In this document: positions 1-8,983 of the stretch, piece after piece
How the letters are laid out: each line of letters starts with the position of its first letter
How positions within the stretch are numbered: position 1 is the first letter of the stretch
NCBI GenBank assembly: GCA_023212725.1
Contig: JALBYF010000080.1
Coordinates: 1 to 64,000, forward strand
Source of the DNA: Tranzscheliella williamsii
Lineage: Eukaryota > Basidiomycota > Ustilaginomycetes > Ustilaginales > Ustilaginaceae
DNA: 64,000 nt
Reading direction: 5' to 3'
Position numbers and translations under genes: made by a program
Notes under the pieces: generated by a model
What the model was told of the DNA's origin: nothing
Databases searched by the model: none
Seen by the model: only the letters and a program-made list of their open reading frames with translations

Positions 1-439
1 TGTTAGATCAGCTTTTAGTTTTGCATCGGGAGATTGTGGTTCATCTAGGGAAAAGTGTGGTTCATATATCATTGCCCGTGATTCAGAAGCTACTTCACGT
101 GACCATCCCACCGAATCGCGTCGAGGAAAACTACGCGCCGTGGCGTAGCCATCGCTGCTCTTCAGGCCGAGAGAAAGATGGATTCTCATTAAAGGGAGGA
201 GAGAGCAAAGGAGATATAGGCATGGCACGGTTGATAATGTTCATCAAGCTAGAGACTGATCTTCACGCTCACAGAACAGCGATCGTTCTTACCCTTCCCC
301 ATACTCCATGCGTTGCATCGCATCCTCTTTCTTGTCACCTGCCACCCGACGAGAGAGATAGCTGACGGCCTACGAACCCTTCCCATTGTCACCGCTGCCA
401 TAGCAAGCGACCGAATTCGCCGCACTTGGCACACCAACC
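1..439. other. upstream region of the first gene
   Basis: No gene is recognisable here. Short open frames exist but lack fungal protein character. The stretch is probably the promoter and 5' untranslated region of the gene starting at 440, whose ATG sits in the context ACCATGTCC. The left neighbour lies outside the window. Confidence 0.5.
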
Positions 440-3400
440 ATGTCCAGGCACTATTCATCCTATCCAGTAGCATCTACCTCTTACCACCAACCCTCCGATC
501 CAGCTGGCGTAGCGCGGCAACACCAGAGACTCACCGCCAGCACGCCGATGCAACCCTCGCAGCGCCATCCAAACATATCCCAAGATATCTATATCCCCAC
601 ATCCCAAGAGGAAAGAAACAGAGTCGGCATCGAATCTCGTCTCTTGCAATCCAGTGGTCCCAAGTATAGGCTCCAACCTCACACATCCGATATCACCTCC
701 GCATCATCCACCTTTGATACCTATGATCGCATTGGGCGCGAAGATGCCCTACCGCATAGCAGCGCTGTCGCCAGTCCCAGATCCAGGGCTGCTGGCAATG
801 GCGCAGCCGCCAGTCATCAATATCTAGACATGGAAGAGAGCTTGATTCCCGGCGTAGGCAGAGGCTTGAGAAACTCTCAACATCCGCAATCCTCTTATCA
901 CCAGCAGCTCAGATCCTTACAACAGTATTCGAGTCAGCCGACAACCTCCTCTCCCGTAAGGAGCCCATATCGCCCCGGAAAGTACAGAAGCGTCAATGGA
1001 ACTTCAGCCGTGAGACCCCTCCCGCCCCTGTCCAGCGAAGCTGAAGCACCCCCTGCCTTCTACACCCAGCGCTCGCAGCCGCAACATGCCCGAGTTGATA
1101 GCGAGACAGACACCGACAATGACTCCGTAACCGAGTCAGGCGACTCCGATGCCAATGCAGAGGGCTATGCGAGCATCCAGTCGACGGGTAACCATAGGGC
1201 TTTCGCCGCCACTCCTGCCGGCCATACCGCCACTATGACCACCAACCTCCGTCAGCGTCCTACTCTGGGCGAAGAAACGCTCAACCGGATCGACTTTGAT
1301 CTCAACACCGACACCGATCTAGAAAAAGGACCACGGTCCATGGCAGCTACGCGGAAACTCCAAGACATGCGCAGACACAGAAACTCTTCCGAGCCCACCT
1401 ATACAAATACGCACCCTGCTCCTCGCCCTCTTTCAAATCCCCAGCACGATCCGGCGGGTCCCTTTGGCTCTTCACGTGCCGGCAACACCTTCGGTATCGA
1501 CGCCGCCGGCTACCAACAGCATTTGGCCTCCAGAACCCTCACCTCACCCGCTATCCGTACCCTCATCGGTGATCGATCCAAGAGTCCTGACAGTCCGACA
1601 CCCGCCCCCTCTATCGACGGTACCCTTCAGACAGGCAAGAACAGCGGTCGAGACCTTAACAGACTGCCCCAGCATCAGCATCATCGTCACCCGGACGCCA
1701 AAGACCAGTCTGCCACTGCTGTTAGCGCGTTCGAAGATCTGGCGCGTCAGTTGCAGCGTGACGTCGAACTGACACAACGAAGAGTCGTTGCTGATGATCA
1801 CGACGACGGCGCTAGTAACTCGAACTCCGGCGGCAGCGGTTTTGGCCCGGGAAGTCAGGCGTCCAGTGCACGCACCAAGGTCGACTCTAGCCATGGCCCT
1901 GCCCCTAAAGCCGCGCCATCCACTCACTACAACCAGCATGGCTTTCCCGCCTTTGTCAAACCGACGCATCCTCCCGCGCACTCGTCATCACCCTTTGCAG
2001 CTCGGCTACCCGACGTCACTGGCCTCACATCTGCACTTGGCTCGCCGACCCAACCCCGCAACGGACACGCTGCCTTCGACCCTGCTGTCGGCAATCAGAA
2101 AACCAGGCTCCATCAGCTGGCTAACCTGCAATCCTTTGTCGAAGGCATTCAATTGGAGCTGGACAGAGCCGGAGAGAGAATTTTGAACTTGGAAGAGACC
2201 CAGGAGGTACATAGCCAAGAGGTGCAAGGTCTTCGCGCCGAGATGCAGCATGCGATAAATGATGTAAGGCAGCACAGCCAGGTTCCGGATAGTCAGCTAG
2301 TCGACAGGGTGATGCAAAGGCTGAGGGAGCAGAGTCGGGCGCAAGCTAACAATCAAGCTCACACCGAGCCCATGCAGCAAGCAGAGGCCAGGAAAGAACC
2401 AAGTGCAGCCCCCCTCTCTGCCGCTCCAGCGCCGGATCCCGTTCGACAACCAGCTCCCGTCCGAAATGCAGCGGTTCAGACCGCACCTGCTTCCGCCACG
2501 ATTCCTCCCAACACTCATGTGGAAGCGGTCAACCGTCTCTACTCTGAGCTGGACCGATTGCGCACGGCAATGGACGAGCAGTATCGTAGCGCAGCAGCCG
2601 TGTATACCGAGATGCAGGACACAGAGTTGGCGCCGGCCGTCGAACCTTCCTCCTCGAGGCGTCGGCGCAGGGCTGAGCCTCACGACCTGCGGATGCCAGA
2701 CAGTCGAGACCCTTGGGATGCTATCGAAGCGCTCCGACTACAGGTCGTTCATCTGGCTCGGGAGGTTGAAGGGCTCAACGGTCTTGTGCTCGACAAGATC
2801 GTATCTCCTAGGAGGAGAGAGTCTGGCGCCCCAACACACACAACTCGCACCAAATACGCCTCGTCGCAGGCGCACATGCGTCATCAGAGTCCTTACGACC
2901 AAGGCCACGCCGCGCTCCGAACGGAAAGGGAGAATTCGCATCCAGCTTCGGATCCCGTTGTGCCTATGCATCAGCGACCTCACGTCCGCTCCTCCACGCC
3001 ACCTTACTCGATGTCCGGCCGACAGAGCCATGGAGACGCAGCCGATGTGGATGGGCGGCGGCAGGTGTCCTTTGACCGGCCTCCATCGGCGGCTGGCAGG
3101 GCCTCCGCGCATGTCGATGACGCGGATGACGAGGAACGCGACTTTGATGCGGAGTACGACCGGACGATTGACGCTGTGGGCGAGAACCTGCGCTTGCAGC
3201 GCGAACGGCAACGTCAGCAGCGGCGGCAGGCTCAAGTTGCTGCTCTCCGGGCCGCGCGTGAGGTCGAGGAGGAGGAGGAAGAGGAGGAGGAGGTCGAGAT
3301 CTCGCAGCTCGCGGATGCTCGAGCGCGCAGCGCCACCGCGCGAGTGTCGGCGGTCGAGCCGGACGAGCACGACCCGCGCGTTTGCACCGTGTGTTCGCAG

Positions 3401-3997
3401 CAGTCCAAGTCGGAGCGGCGCCGGGCATCTAGAAAGAGCAAGCTGCTCAAGGCAGAGCAGAAGCGCGAGGCGACCGAACTGGAGGAGACCGTCCTGCTGA
3501 ACACGCTCGAAGCGGCGGCGGACCGGATGTCTGCCAGCGGTGGCGGCACGAGGATCAGCTCGGAGCAGGTGCGCCTGCTGCACAAAATCCTGGAGGAGCA
3601 CTGGGACGAGTTTGTCCACCAACGGATGCTCTACGCCGAGCTGGCCGACGAGCTCAAGACCCTTTCGCCGCGCATGGGCCAGACCAAGCGCCGCATCCTC
3701 GCCCAGCACGTCCTTGAGGCCGTCGAGCTGCTCGAGCTCAAGGCCGACCGCATCCACCGCCTCGAGCGCGTCCTTGCCGCGCATCCCGCCTCGCCGGCCG
3801 CCGCAGCAACCCCACACAGCCCCCGCAAAGACACCTCGCGCTCCAGCGCCAACCGTCTCCGCGACGCCCTCGACTCGTACCAGCGCCACGCTTCCCTCAC
3901 CAGCACCCACGCCCCCGCCGCCCCGAAACACCCCCAGCGCCGATCCCCCACCCCGCTCGGCCGCAACTCGCCACCCACCACCCTGCATTTCGACTAA
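440..3997 (+). CDS. Cep57 microtubule-binding-domain protein (PPC89-like)
   Basis: Single-exon protein of 1185 residues. The first ~950 residues are low-complexity (Ser, Pro, Gln, His, Arg) with coiled-coil-like stretches near residues 555-625 and 695-720 and an acidic Glu run near residues 942-950. The recognisable part is C-terminal: a CxxC pair (C982, C985) followed by a Lys/Arg-rich linker and a helical block at about 1045-1115 (LLHKILEEHWDEF, then ELADELKTLSPRMGQ and ELKADRIHRLERVL). This matches my memory of the Cep57 centrosome microtubule-binding domain found in the S. pombe spindle pole protein Ppc89. A structural role at the spindle pole body is inferred from that domain. The low-complexity N-terminus cannot be assigned. 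It is convergent with NSA1, 210 bp apart. Confidence 0.7.
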   Translation: MSRHYSSYPVASTSYHQPSDPAGVARQHQRLTASTPMQPSQRHPNISQDIYIPTSQEERNRVGIESRLLQSSGPKYRLQPHTSDITSASSTFDTYDRIGREDALPHSSAVASPRSRAAGNGAAASHQYLDMEESLIPGVGRGLRNSQHPQSSYHQQLRSLQQYSSQPTTSSPVRSPYRPGKYRSVNGTSAVRPLPPLSSEAEAPPAFYTQRSQPQHARVDSETDTDNDSVTESGDSDANAEGYASIQSTGNHRAFAATPAGHTATMTTNLRQRPTLGEETLNRIDFDLNTDTDLEKGPRSMAATRKLQDMRRHRNSSEPTYTNTHPAPRPLSNPQHDPAGPFGSSRAGNTFGIDAAGYQQHLASRTLTSPAIRTLIGDRSKSPDSPTPAPSIDGTLQTGKNSGRDLNRLPQHQHHRHPDAKDQSATAVSAFEDLARQLQRDVELTQRRVVADDHDDGASNSNSGGSGFGPGSQASSARTKVDSSHGPAPKAAPSTHYNQHGFPAFVKPTHPPAHSSSPFAARLPDVTGLTSALGSPTQPRNGHAAFDPAVGNQKTRLHQLANLQSFVEGIQLELDRAGERILNLEETQEVHSQEVQGLRAEMQHAINDVRQHSQVPDSQLVDRVMQRLREQSRAQANNQAHTEPMQQAEARKEPSAAPLSAAPAPDPVRQPAPVRNAAVQTAPASATIPPNTHVEAVNRLYSELDRLRTAMDEQYRSAAAVYTEMQDTELAPAVEPSSSRRRRRAEPHDLRMPDSRDPWDAIEALRLQVVHLAREVEGLNGLVLDKIVSPRRRESGAPTHTTRTKYASSQAHMRHQSPYDQGHAALRTERENSHPASDPVVPMHQRPHVRSSTPPYSMSGRQSHGDAADVDGRRQVSFDRPPSAAGRASAHVDDADDEERDFDAEYDRTIDAVGENLRLQRERQRQQRRQAQVAALRAAREVEEEEEEEEEVEISQLADARARSATARVSAVEPDEHDPRVCTVCSQQSKSERRRASRKSKLLKAEQKREATELEETVLLNTLEAAADRMSASGGGTRISSEQVRLLHKILEEHWDEFVHQRMLYAELADELKTLSPRMGQTKRRILAQHVLEAVELLELKADRIHRLERVLAAHPASPAAAATPHSPRKDTSRSSANRLRDALDSYQRHASLTSTHAPAAPKHPQRRSPTPLGRNSPPTTLHFD

Positions 3998-4207
3998 ACC
4001 CCCGTCCGCCCCACTGTATCTTTCGCAGACCGCACAGCACACACATACCGCCGCTAGCACGCATTACTCATACTCATCCCATGGACAATCGTATATTTCG
4101 ATAAGGTGCCATGGCAGCGTCGCCAGCCCGGCCTGCGCTATTGCGACACGTGCGGAAGTATAGCGGTGCTTGCGGTGCCTGCAGAGAGATGGCCTCCGAG
4201 TGGGGGA

Positions 4208-5953
4208 CTACTTGCGGGCTTTCTTGGGTGGTGCGGGCTTGCGGGCCTTGGCTGATCCTTGCTTTGAGGGACGGGTGGGACGGATTGGGACATGATCGTC
4301 GTCATCGTCATCGTCGTCGTCGTCATCGTCGTCGTCGTCATCGTCGGTATCGGCGGCGGTGCTGTTGGCGTCGGGGGTAGGCATGTCGTGCTTGGTGGAG
4401 CGGATCTGCTGCATGGCGTCCCAGACGTCTTCCTCGTTGTCGTCGTTGTCGTCGGTGTCGTGTTGCGCGTGGGCGGGGCGGGTTGGGTCGTTGGGGTGCG
4501 CGGGGGCGGTGGGGAGGACGCCGTCCCAGACGACGGCGGTAGGCACGGGGAGCGGGGTGCTGGCTGCGGCGGTGGCCATTTTGCTCCAGACGACGTCGCC
4601 CTTCTGCGGCGAGGCGCCGGGGCGCGCGACTGCGCTGGCGGCGGCTACGGTGGTGTGCATGCGCACCAGGCTGTCCGAGGAGACCGTCACGAGCGCGTCA
4701 ACGCCGGCTGCCGGCAGAACGGCAACCCCCAGTGTCGCCCCCACCTGGCCCCCCTCCTTGTATGCGTACACCACCGCCCCCGTCTGCCAATCCACCGCAT
4801 ACAGCTTCGAGCCGGTATCCCCCGCAAACAGCAGCCCGCCCACCGCAGCATCCAACGGCGAAGAGGACACGGCCAGCGTCTTGATCGCCCCGTGGCCCAC
4901 CGGCGCAACCCGGATCTCCCGCACGTGCCGCCGCACGCCCGATCCAGGCTCAAAGATCCGCACCAGCCCGTCCTTGGTGCCTACAGCAATATAGGACCGC
5001 GCGCCAACCCCGCCCTGCAACTCGTCTTCGGATGCCGCCTCCTCGTTCTCGCCGGTGCCCGGCGTGAGCTGAAGAATGCATGTGCAAGTAATGTTCGCCC
5101 GGCGGGGAAGTGAGAGATTGTCGTTGGGCAGGTTCTTGGCGCGCCACACCTCGCCCCAAAGCAGCTCGCGCGCCTTGTTCTTGGCCTCAAGCTGCCGTTT
5201 CCGCTTCCTCTGCTTGCTGTTCATGCCAGCGGCGTCGTCCGCCTTGATACTATCCAGACTCTCGTCCCCGTCCCCATTGCCGTTCGCTGTTGACGGCGGC
5301 TCCGAAAGCGCTGTTGGGATGTGCCACAGTGAGACGGGAATGTCCTCTCCACCATAACAGAAGTGTGTCGGGTTCGTCGACGGATAAAAACTGCAGTGTT
5401 GCAGGGGCGAGGGGATGGCGTCGATGATGCGGGGCTCGCCCACCTCAGCCACCGGAGCGCCCTCTGCAGCCTTGGGAACAACGCTTATGGGAGTGAACCG
5501 TACAACGCCAGACGACGTGCAGCTGTAGATTCCGTCAGCCGCGACGGCCAGACCGATCCACCTCTGGATGCCAGCCTTCATGCGATCCTCCGAAATAGTA
5601 CAGAGAAGGGTTGCCTTCAGCTCCTTTGCGGGCACATTGTGGCTCGTTGAAGCCTGCAAGGATGGCAATTGCTGGTTGGTGACATGGACGACATCAATGG
5701 TGGCATTCTTCCGCGCCATTGCGACGACGTATACGCTGTCACCCAAGACACCGCGGGCCATACGCTGTACGCCATGGTCGGAATGGGACTTGAAGCCGGG
5801 CAGAATTACAGTGCTGATGGAAGGACCCGGATACTTGTCCGGGAGGGATGATGAAGATGCACATTGAGCAACCCTCAGGCAGCCAATAGAGTCGCCGATA
5901 TAGACACGGTGCGACGAAGAGGGATCCTCGAACAGATCAGCTTGTTCGGACAT
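4208..5953 (-). CDS. NSA1: ribosome biogenesis WD-repeat protein NSA1 (WDR74)
   Basis: Single exon, 581 residues, starting at the ATG that gives MSEQADLFED; the frame further upstream has no ATG before a stop. The protein is a degenerate WD40 propeller. Matches to yeast Nsa1 include CYGGEDIPVSLWHI, GEVWRAKNLPNDNLSLP (yeast IWEAKNVKNDRL), LLFAGDTGSKLYAVD, and DSLVRMH, followed by EEDVWDAMQQI, as at the yeast C-terminus. Nsa1 is a nucleolar factor of early pre-60S particles and is recycled by the AAA ATPase Rix7. The tail is unusual: a run of 17 Asp residues followed by a Lys/Pro-rich basic end. Divergent from NMT1 across about 540 bp. Confidence 0.85.
   Translation of the reverse strand: MSEQADLFEDPSSSHRVYIGDSIGCLRVAQCASSSSLPDKYPGPSISTVILPGFKSHSDHGVQRMARGVLGDSVYVVAMARKNATIDVVHVTNQQLPSLQASTSHNVPAKELKATLLCTISEDRMKAGIQRWIGLAVAADGIYSCTSSGVVRFTPISVVPKAAEGAPVAEVGEPRIIDAIPSPLQHCSFYPSTNPTHFCYGGEDIPVSLWHIPTALSEPPSTANGNGDGDESLDSIKADDAAGMNSKQRKRKRQLEAKNKARELLWGEVWRAKNLPNDNLSLPRRANITCTCILQLTPGTGENEEAASEDELQGGVGARSYIAVGTKDGLVRIFEPGSGVRRHVREIRVAPVGHGAIKTLAVSSSPLDAAVGGLLFAGDTGSKLYAVDWQTGAVVYAYKEGGQVGATLGVAVLPAAGVDALVTVSSDSLVRMHTTVAAASAVARPGASPQKGDVVWSKMATAAASTPLPVPTAVVWDGVLPTAPAHPNDPTRPAHAQHDTDDNDDNEEDVWDAMQQIRSTKHDMPTPDANSTAADTDDDDDDDDDDDDDDDDDHVPIRPTRPSKQGSAKARKPAPPKKARK
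4295..4345 (-). repeat. GAC/GAT trinucleotide repeat encoding 17 Asp
   Basis: Seventeen consecutive GTC/ATC triplets on the plus strand read as Asp on the coding strand, inside the C-terminal tail of NSA1. Mixed use of GAC and GAT argues for an old, selected acidic tract and not a fresh microsatellite expansion. Confidence 0.9.
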
Positions 5954-6494
5954 AGCTGCCGTCCGCCTACTGAACAGCTGCAGTTCGCCCGGGTCCGGAG
6001 ATGGTGCGCTCACTACTTGTCGCTAGCGTGGTTGAGCTAGGTAATAGCGGGTACAGCAACAGTCGACAGTGACCGACAATGACACAACAAGAGGCAACCA
6101 GGTAGTTGGACAGCGACGAGATGGGGACGATGGATGAGCTGCGCGATCGATGGCTGAGCAAGTCTTCTTGCCAACCAGCAAAAAGTCAGAACAAATCTCA
6201 GAAATTCCTCAAATTCTTGATATTCTTACTGAGTATGATCGTCGAGTGGGGAAAAGCTCGGAAGACGGGAGCGGTTGCTTATAATGTTAAGTCGCTGTTT
6301 TACCGATGCGTATGCTGCTGTAAAGTCCAACACTTGGCCTCGCTGATCCGTGTAAGAGGACCACCATCGCTGTCTGCCCACTGTGATCAAGACGCTGGGA
6401 CCGTTCTTCCCCGGCCCTGTTAACCCAGCCCTGACAGAACTGCTTGGTACATACTATCCTTGGATACATCGCCCTGGGGCCCACACTGTGAACC
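5954..6494. other. divergent promoter region NSA1/NMT1
   Basis: This 541-bp spacer lies between two divergently transcribed housekeeping genes. I see no further gene, no RNA gene and no convincing TATA element. It likely holds both 5' untranslated regions. Confidence 0.5.
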
Positions 6495-8621
6495 ATGTCG
6501 GACATCACCAAACCGGGCGAAACCGCTTCGGCGAGCGACGTTGCCCAAGCGCAGGGTTCCAACGCACCCGCTGCCGAGCCCAAAGCGGCTCAGCAGGCTG
6601 TCGAGACTGCCGCCGAGGAGGGTGAGGAGGATGTGGATGGCTCGGATGATGACGATGAAGGCGACTATCCTGAGGCCGCTCCTGACTTGGCCTCGGGGTC
6701 AGCCGGCAACGAAGCTCCCAAGTCGAAGCAGAAGAAGAAGAAAAAGTCCAAAGCGGCAGCCAAGCTGCGAAAGAAGCTAGGATTCGGACCATCGAGCACC
6801 GCCGATGGAGAGGATGGAAAGCTGCTGGCCTCTGGCTCCTCCCAAGGGGGGAAGATCTCGGACGACGTCGTGTCTCAGGTGCAGAAGGCCGTACAGCAGG
6901 AACATGGCAGTGCTGCAGCCAACGCGGTCAACAAGGCCAATCTTGCCAAAGTAATGGCCATGATGAACATGGAGAAGGACGCTATGCTCAAATCGCAAGA
7001 AGGCAAGGCCAAGGCGTCCAAAGCCATCGCCGACCACAAATTCTGGAAGACACAGCCGGTCATGAAACCCACGGATGCCCCCGTAATGGCGAGCGACCAA
7101 GAAGGAAGCATCGAACAAAGCGTCGCGCCGGAGCAGGTACGGCAGGAGCCTTATCCTCTGCCACCTGACTTCGAATGGGTCATGGTGGATGTAGACAGCC
7201 CCAGCGAGCTCAAGGAGGTATACGATCTGCTTTCGGCCAACTATGTCGAGGATGACGATGCGACACTCCGCTTCAACTACAGCCCTGAATTCTTGCACTG
7301 GGTCCTCAAACATCCTGGCTACCACAAGACATGGCATGTCGGTGTACGCGTCGTCTCTACCAAGAAGCTTGTCGCCTTCATCTCCGGCATTCCGCACGAG
7401 CTCAGGGTTCGCCAAAAGGCCTATCAGTCCACCGAAATCAACTTCCTTTGCGTCCACAAAAAGCTGCGCTCCAAGCGCCTGGCTCCTGTTCTCATCAAAG
7501 AGGTCACGCGCCAGTGCCATCTCACCGGCGTCTTCCACGCCATCTATACCGTTGGCCAGGTGCTCCCCACTCCTGTCTCGTGTTCGCGCTACTATCACCG
7601 GACCATCAACGCAAAGAAGCTTGTTGAGGTCGGCTTCTCCGCAGTGCCACACAACATGAGCATGGAGGCCCATGTAAAACGATTTGCTCTCCCCGACCGT
7701 CCTTCGCTTCCGGGTATGAGAGAGATGGAGTCCCGCGATGTTCCAGCCGTGGGCAAGCTAATGCGGCGATACATGAAGCGCTTTGACATGGCCCCGCGCT
7801 TCTCAGATCACGAGGTGGAGCACATTCTTCTCAGTGGACGCGGCCAGCCCGACACCAGCATGGGCGGGGGCAGCGGCGGCGAACAAAAGAGGAAGGGGCA
7901 GGTCACCTGGACCTACGTCGTCGAAAATGAGGACGGCATGATCACCGACATGTTCTCCTTCTACTCGTTGCCTTCAAGCATCCTAGACAATGACAAGCAT
8001 GATTCTCTGAATGCGGCCTACCTGTTCTACTACGCTACCGACGTTGTATTTCAGGGTGCAGCCAGCGCTTCGCCGACCGGGGCTTCGGGTGACGCGGCGG
8101 CGGCGGCGCCTGCAAGCTCCGAACGAGCACAGGCTCTTGCATCCGGGCAGGCGCCATGGGAGTGCAATACGCTGACCAATCTTACTGCGGACGAGCTGGT
8201 CGATGAGGCCAATGTTGTGTCGTGGGATGAAGAAGGGTCGGATGTGAAGCAGCGGCTCAAGGAGCGGCTCAACCAGCTGACGAATACGCTGTTGATTATT
8301 GCCAAGGCGCACAACTTTGATGTGGTCAACTGTCTAACGGTGATGGACAACCCGCTCTTCCTGCAGGAGCAGAAGTTCGGCCCGGGCGATGGCTTCCTGC
8401 GCTTCTACCTGTTCAACTGGCGGACCAAGCCGGTGGCGGGCGGCATGGGCAGCCGGCCGGGCGAGAGCGAGCTCGACCCGGTCCACGCCTACGCGCGCTC
8501 GCTCGCCAAGCGCGCCCCGCCCGCCACACCCGCCTCGCCATCCCTCGCTCAAGACCTCCTCCGCAAGGCCGCCACCAACCCCGCAGACATCGGCTCCGGA
8601 AACGGCGTCGTCATGGTCTAG
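6495..8621 (+). CDS. NMT1: glycylpeptide N-tetradecanoyltransferase (N-myristoyltransferase)
   Basis: Single exon, 708 residues, larger than yeast Nmt1 (455). It transfers myristate from myristoyl-CoA to N-terminal glycine of proteins in the cytosol and at ribosomes. Residues 1-215 are an acidic then Lys-rich extension (KKKKKSKAAAKLRKKLGF near 75-95), like the ribosome-targeting lysine box of animal NMT1. The catalytic GNAT-like fold starts at about 216 (LPPDFEWVMVD). Signature blocks follow: EINFLCVHKKLRSKRLAPVL (the NMT signature region), GVFHAIYTVGQVLPTPVSCSRYYHR, and, near the end, FGPGDGFLRFYLFNW. After this block the usual enzyme ends in a few residues, but here about 50 Ala/Pro-rich residues intervene before a terminal GNGVVMV, which resembles the usual catalytic C-terminus (VGLVLQ in human). 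Confidence 0.95.
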   Translation: MSDITKPGETASASDVAQAQGSNAPAAEPKAAQQAVETAAEEGEEDVDGSDDDDEGDYPEAAPDLASGSAGNEAPKSKQKKKKKSKAAAKLRKKLGFGPSSTADGEDGKLLASGSSQGGKISDDVVSQVQKAVQQEHGSAAANAVNKANLAKVMAMMNMEKDAMLKSQEGKAKASKAIADHKFWKTQPVMKPTDAPVMASDQEGSIEQSVAPEQVRQEPYPLPPDFEWVMVDVDSPSELKEVYDLLSANYVEDDDATLRFNYSPEFLHWVLKHPGYHKTWHVGVRVVSTKKLVAFISGIPHELRVRQKAYQSTEINFLCVHKKLRSKRLAPVLIKEVTRQCHLTGVFHAIYTVGQVLPTPVSCSRYYHRTINAKKLVEVGFSAVPHNMSMEAHVKRFALPDRPSLPGMREMESRDVPAVGKLMRRYMKRFDMAPRFSDHEVEHILLSGRGQPDTSMGGGSGGEQKRKGQVTWTYVVENEDGMITDMFSFYSLPSSILDNDKHDSLNAAYLFYYATDVVFQGAASASPTGASGDAAAAAPASSERAQALASGQAPWECNTLTNLTADELVDEANVVSWDEEGSDVKQRLKERLNQLTNTLLIIAKAHNFDVVNCLTVMDNPLFLQEQKFGPGDGFLRFYLFNWRTKPVAGGMGSRPGESELDPVHAYARSLAKRAPPATPASPSLAQDLLRKAATNPADIGSGNGVVMV

Positions 8622-8983
8622 TCCCCCCTCCCACTCCCGCCACGCACCAGCCCCTGTCCCACTCGCCACCTCCGCGCGGCAGCCGGCTGTCGCCCCGCTG
8701 TAACAACCCCAGGCAGTCAGCTAGACTAGGCTTATCGGCGTTCATATTATACAGCGCAGCGGCTAAAAATGTATACAGAGATCATGAAACGTCTTAGGCG
8801 ACGGCCGAGTTTCGGAACCGGAGCCAGATGACACAAGAGAGGATGCAAGGAGAAATACAGTGGAAGACTCGGGAGCGACAGTGTGCAGGTTGGGGTCGGA
8901 TCTGCGATTGAAAGCAATACAATGTCCAGAGGTCGGCTGCCAAGGGGAAGAGCATCTAGTTTTGGTGATCTAGTCGAGACACC
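8622..8983. other. convergent 3' spacer NMT1/SOG2
   Basis: About 360 bp between two convergent genes. Nothing but presumptive 3' untranslated sequence is visible. Confidence 0.5.

Noticed and set aside
2738..4060. Minus-strand open frame of 440 codons antisense to the Cep57-domain gene
   Set aside because: It overlaps a gene with a recognised domain in a GC-rich stretch; composition (Gly, Arg, Val-rich) and lack of motifs fit a shadow frame.
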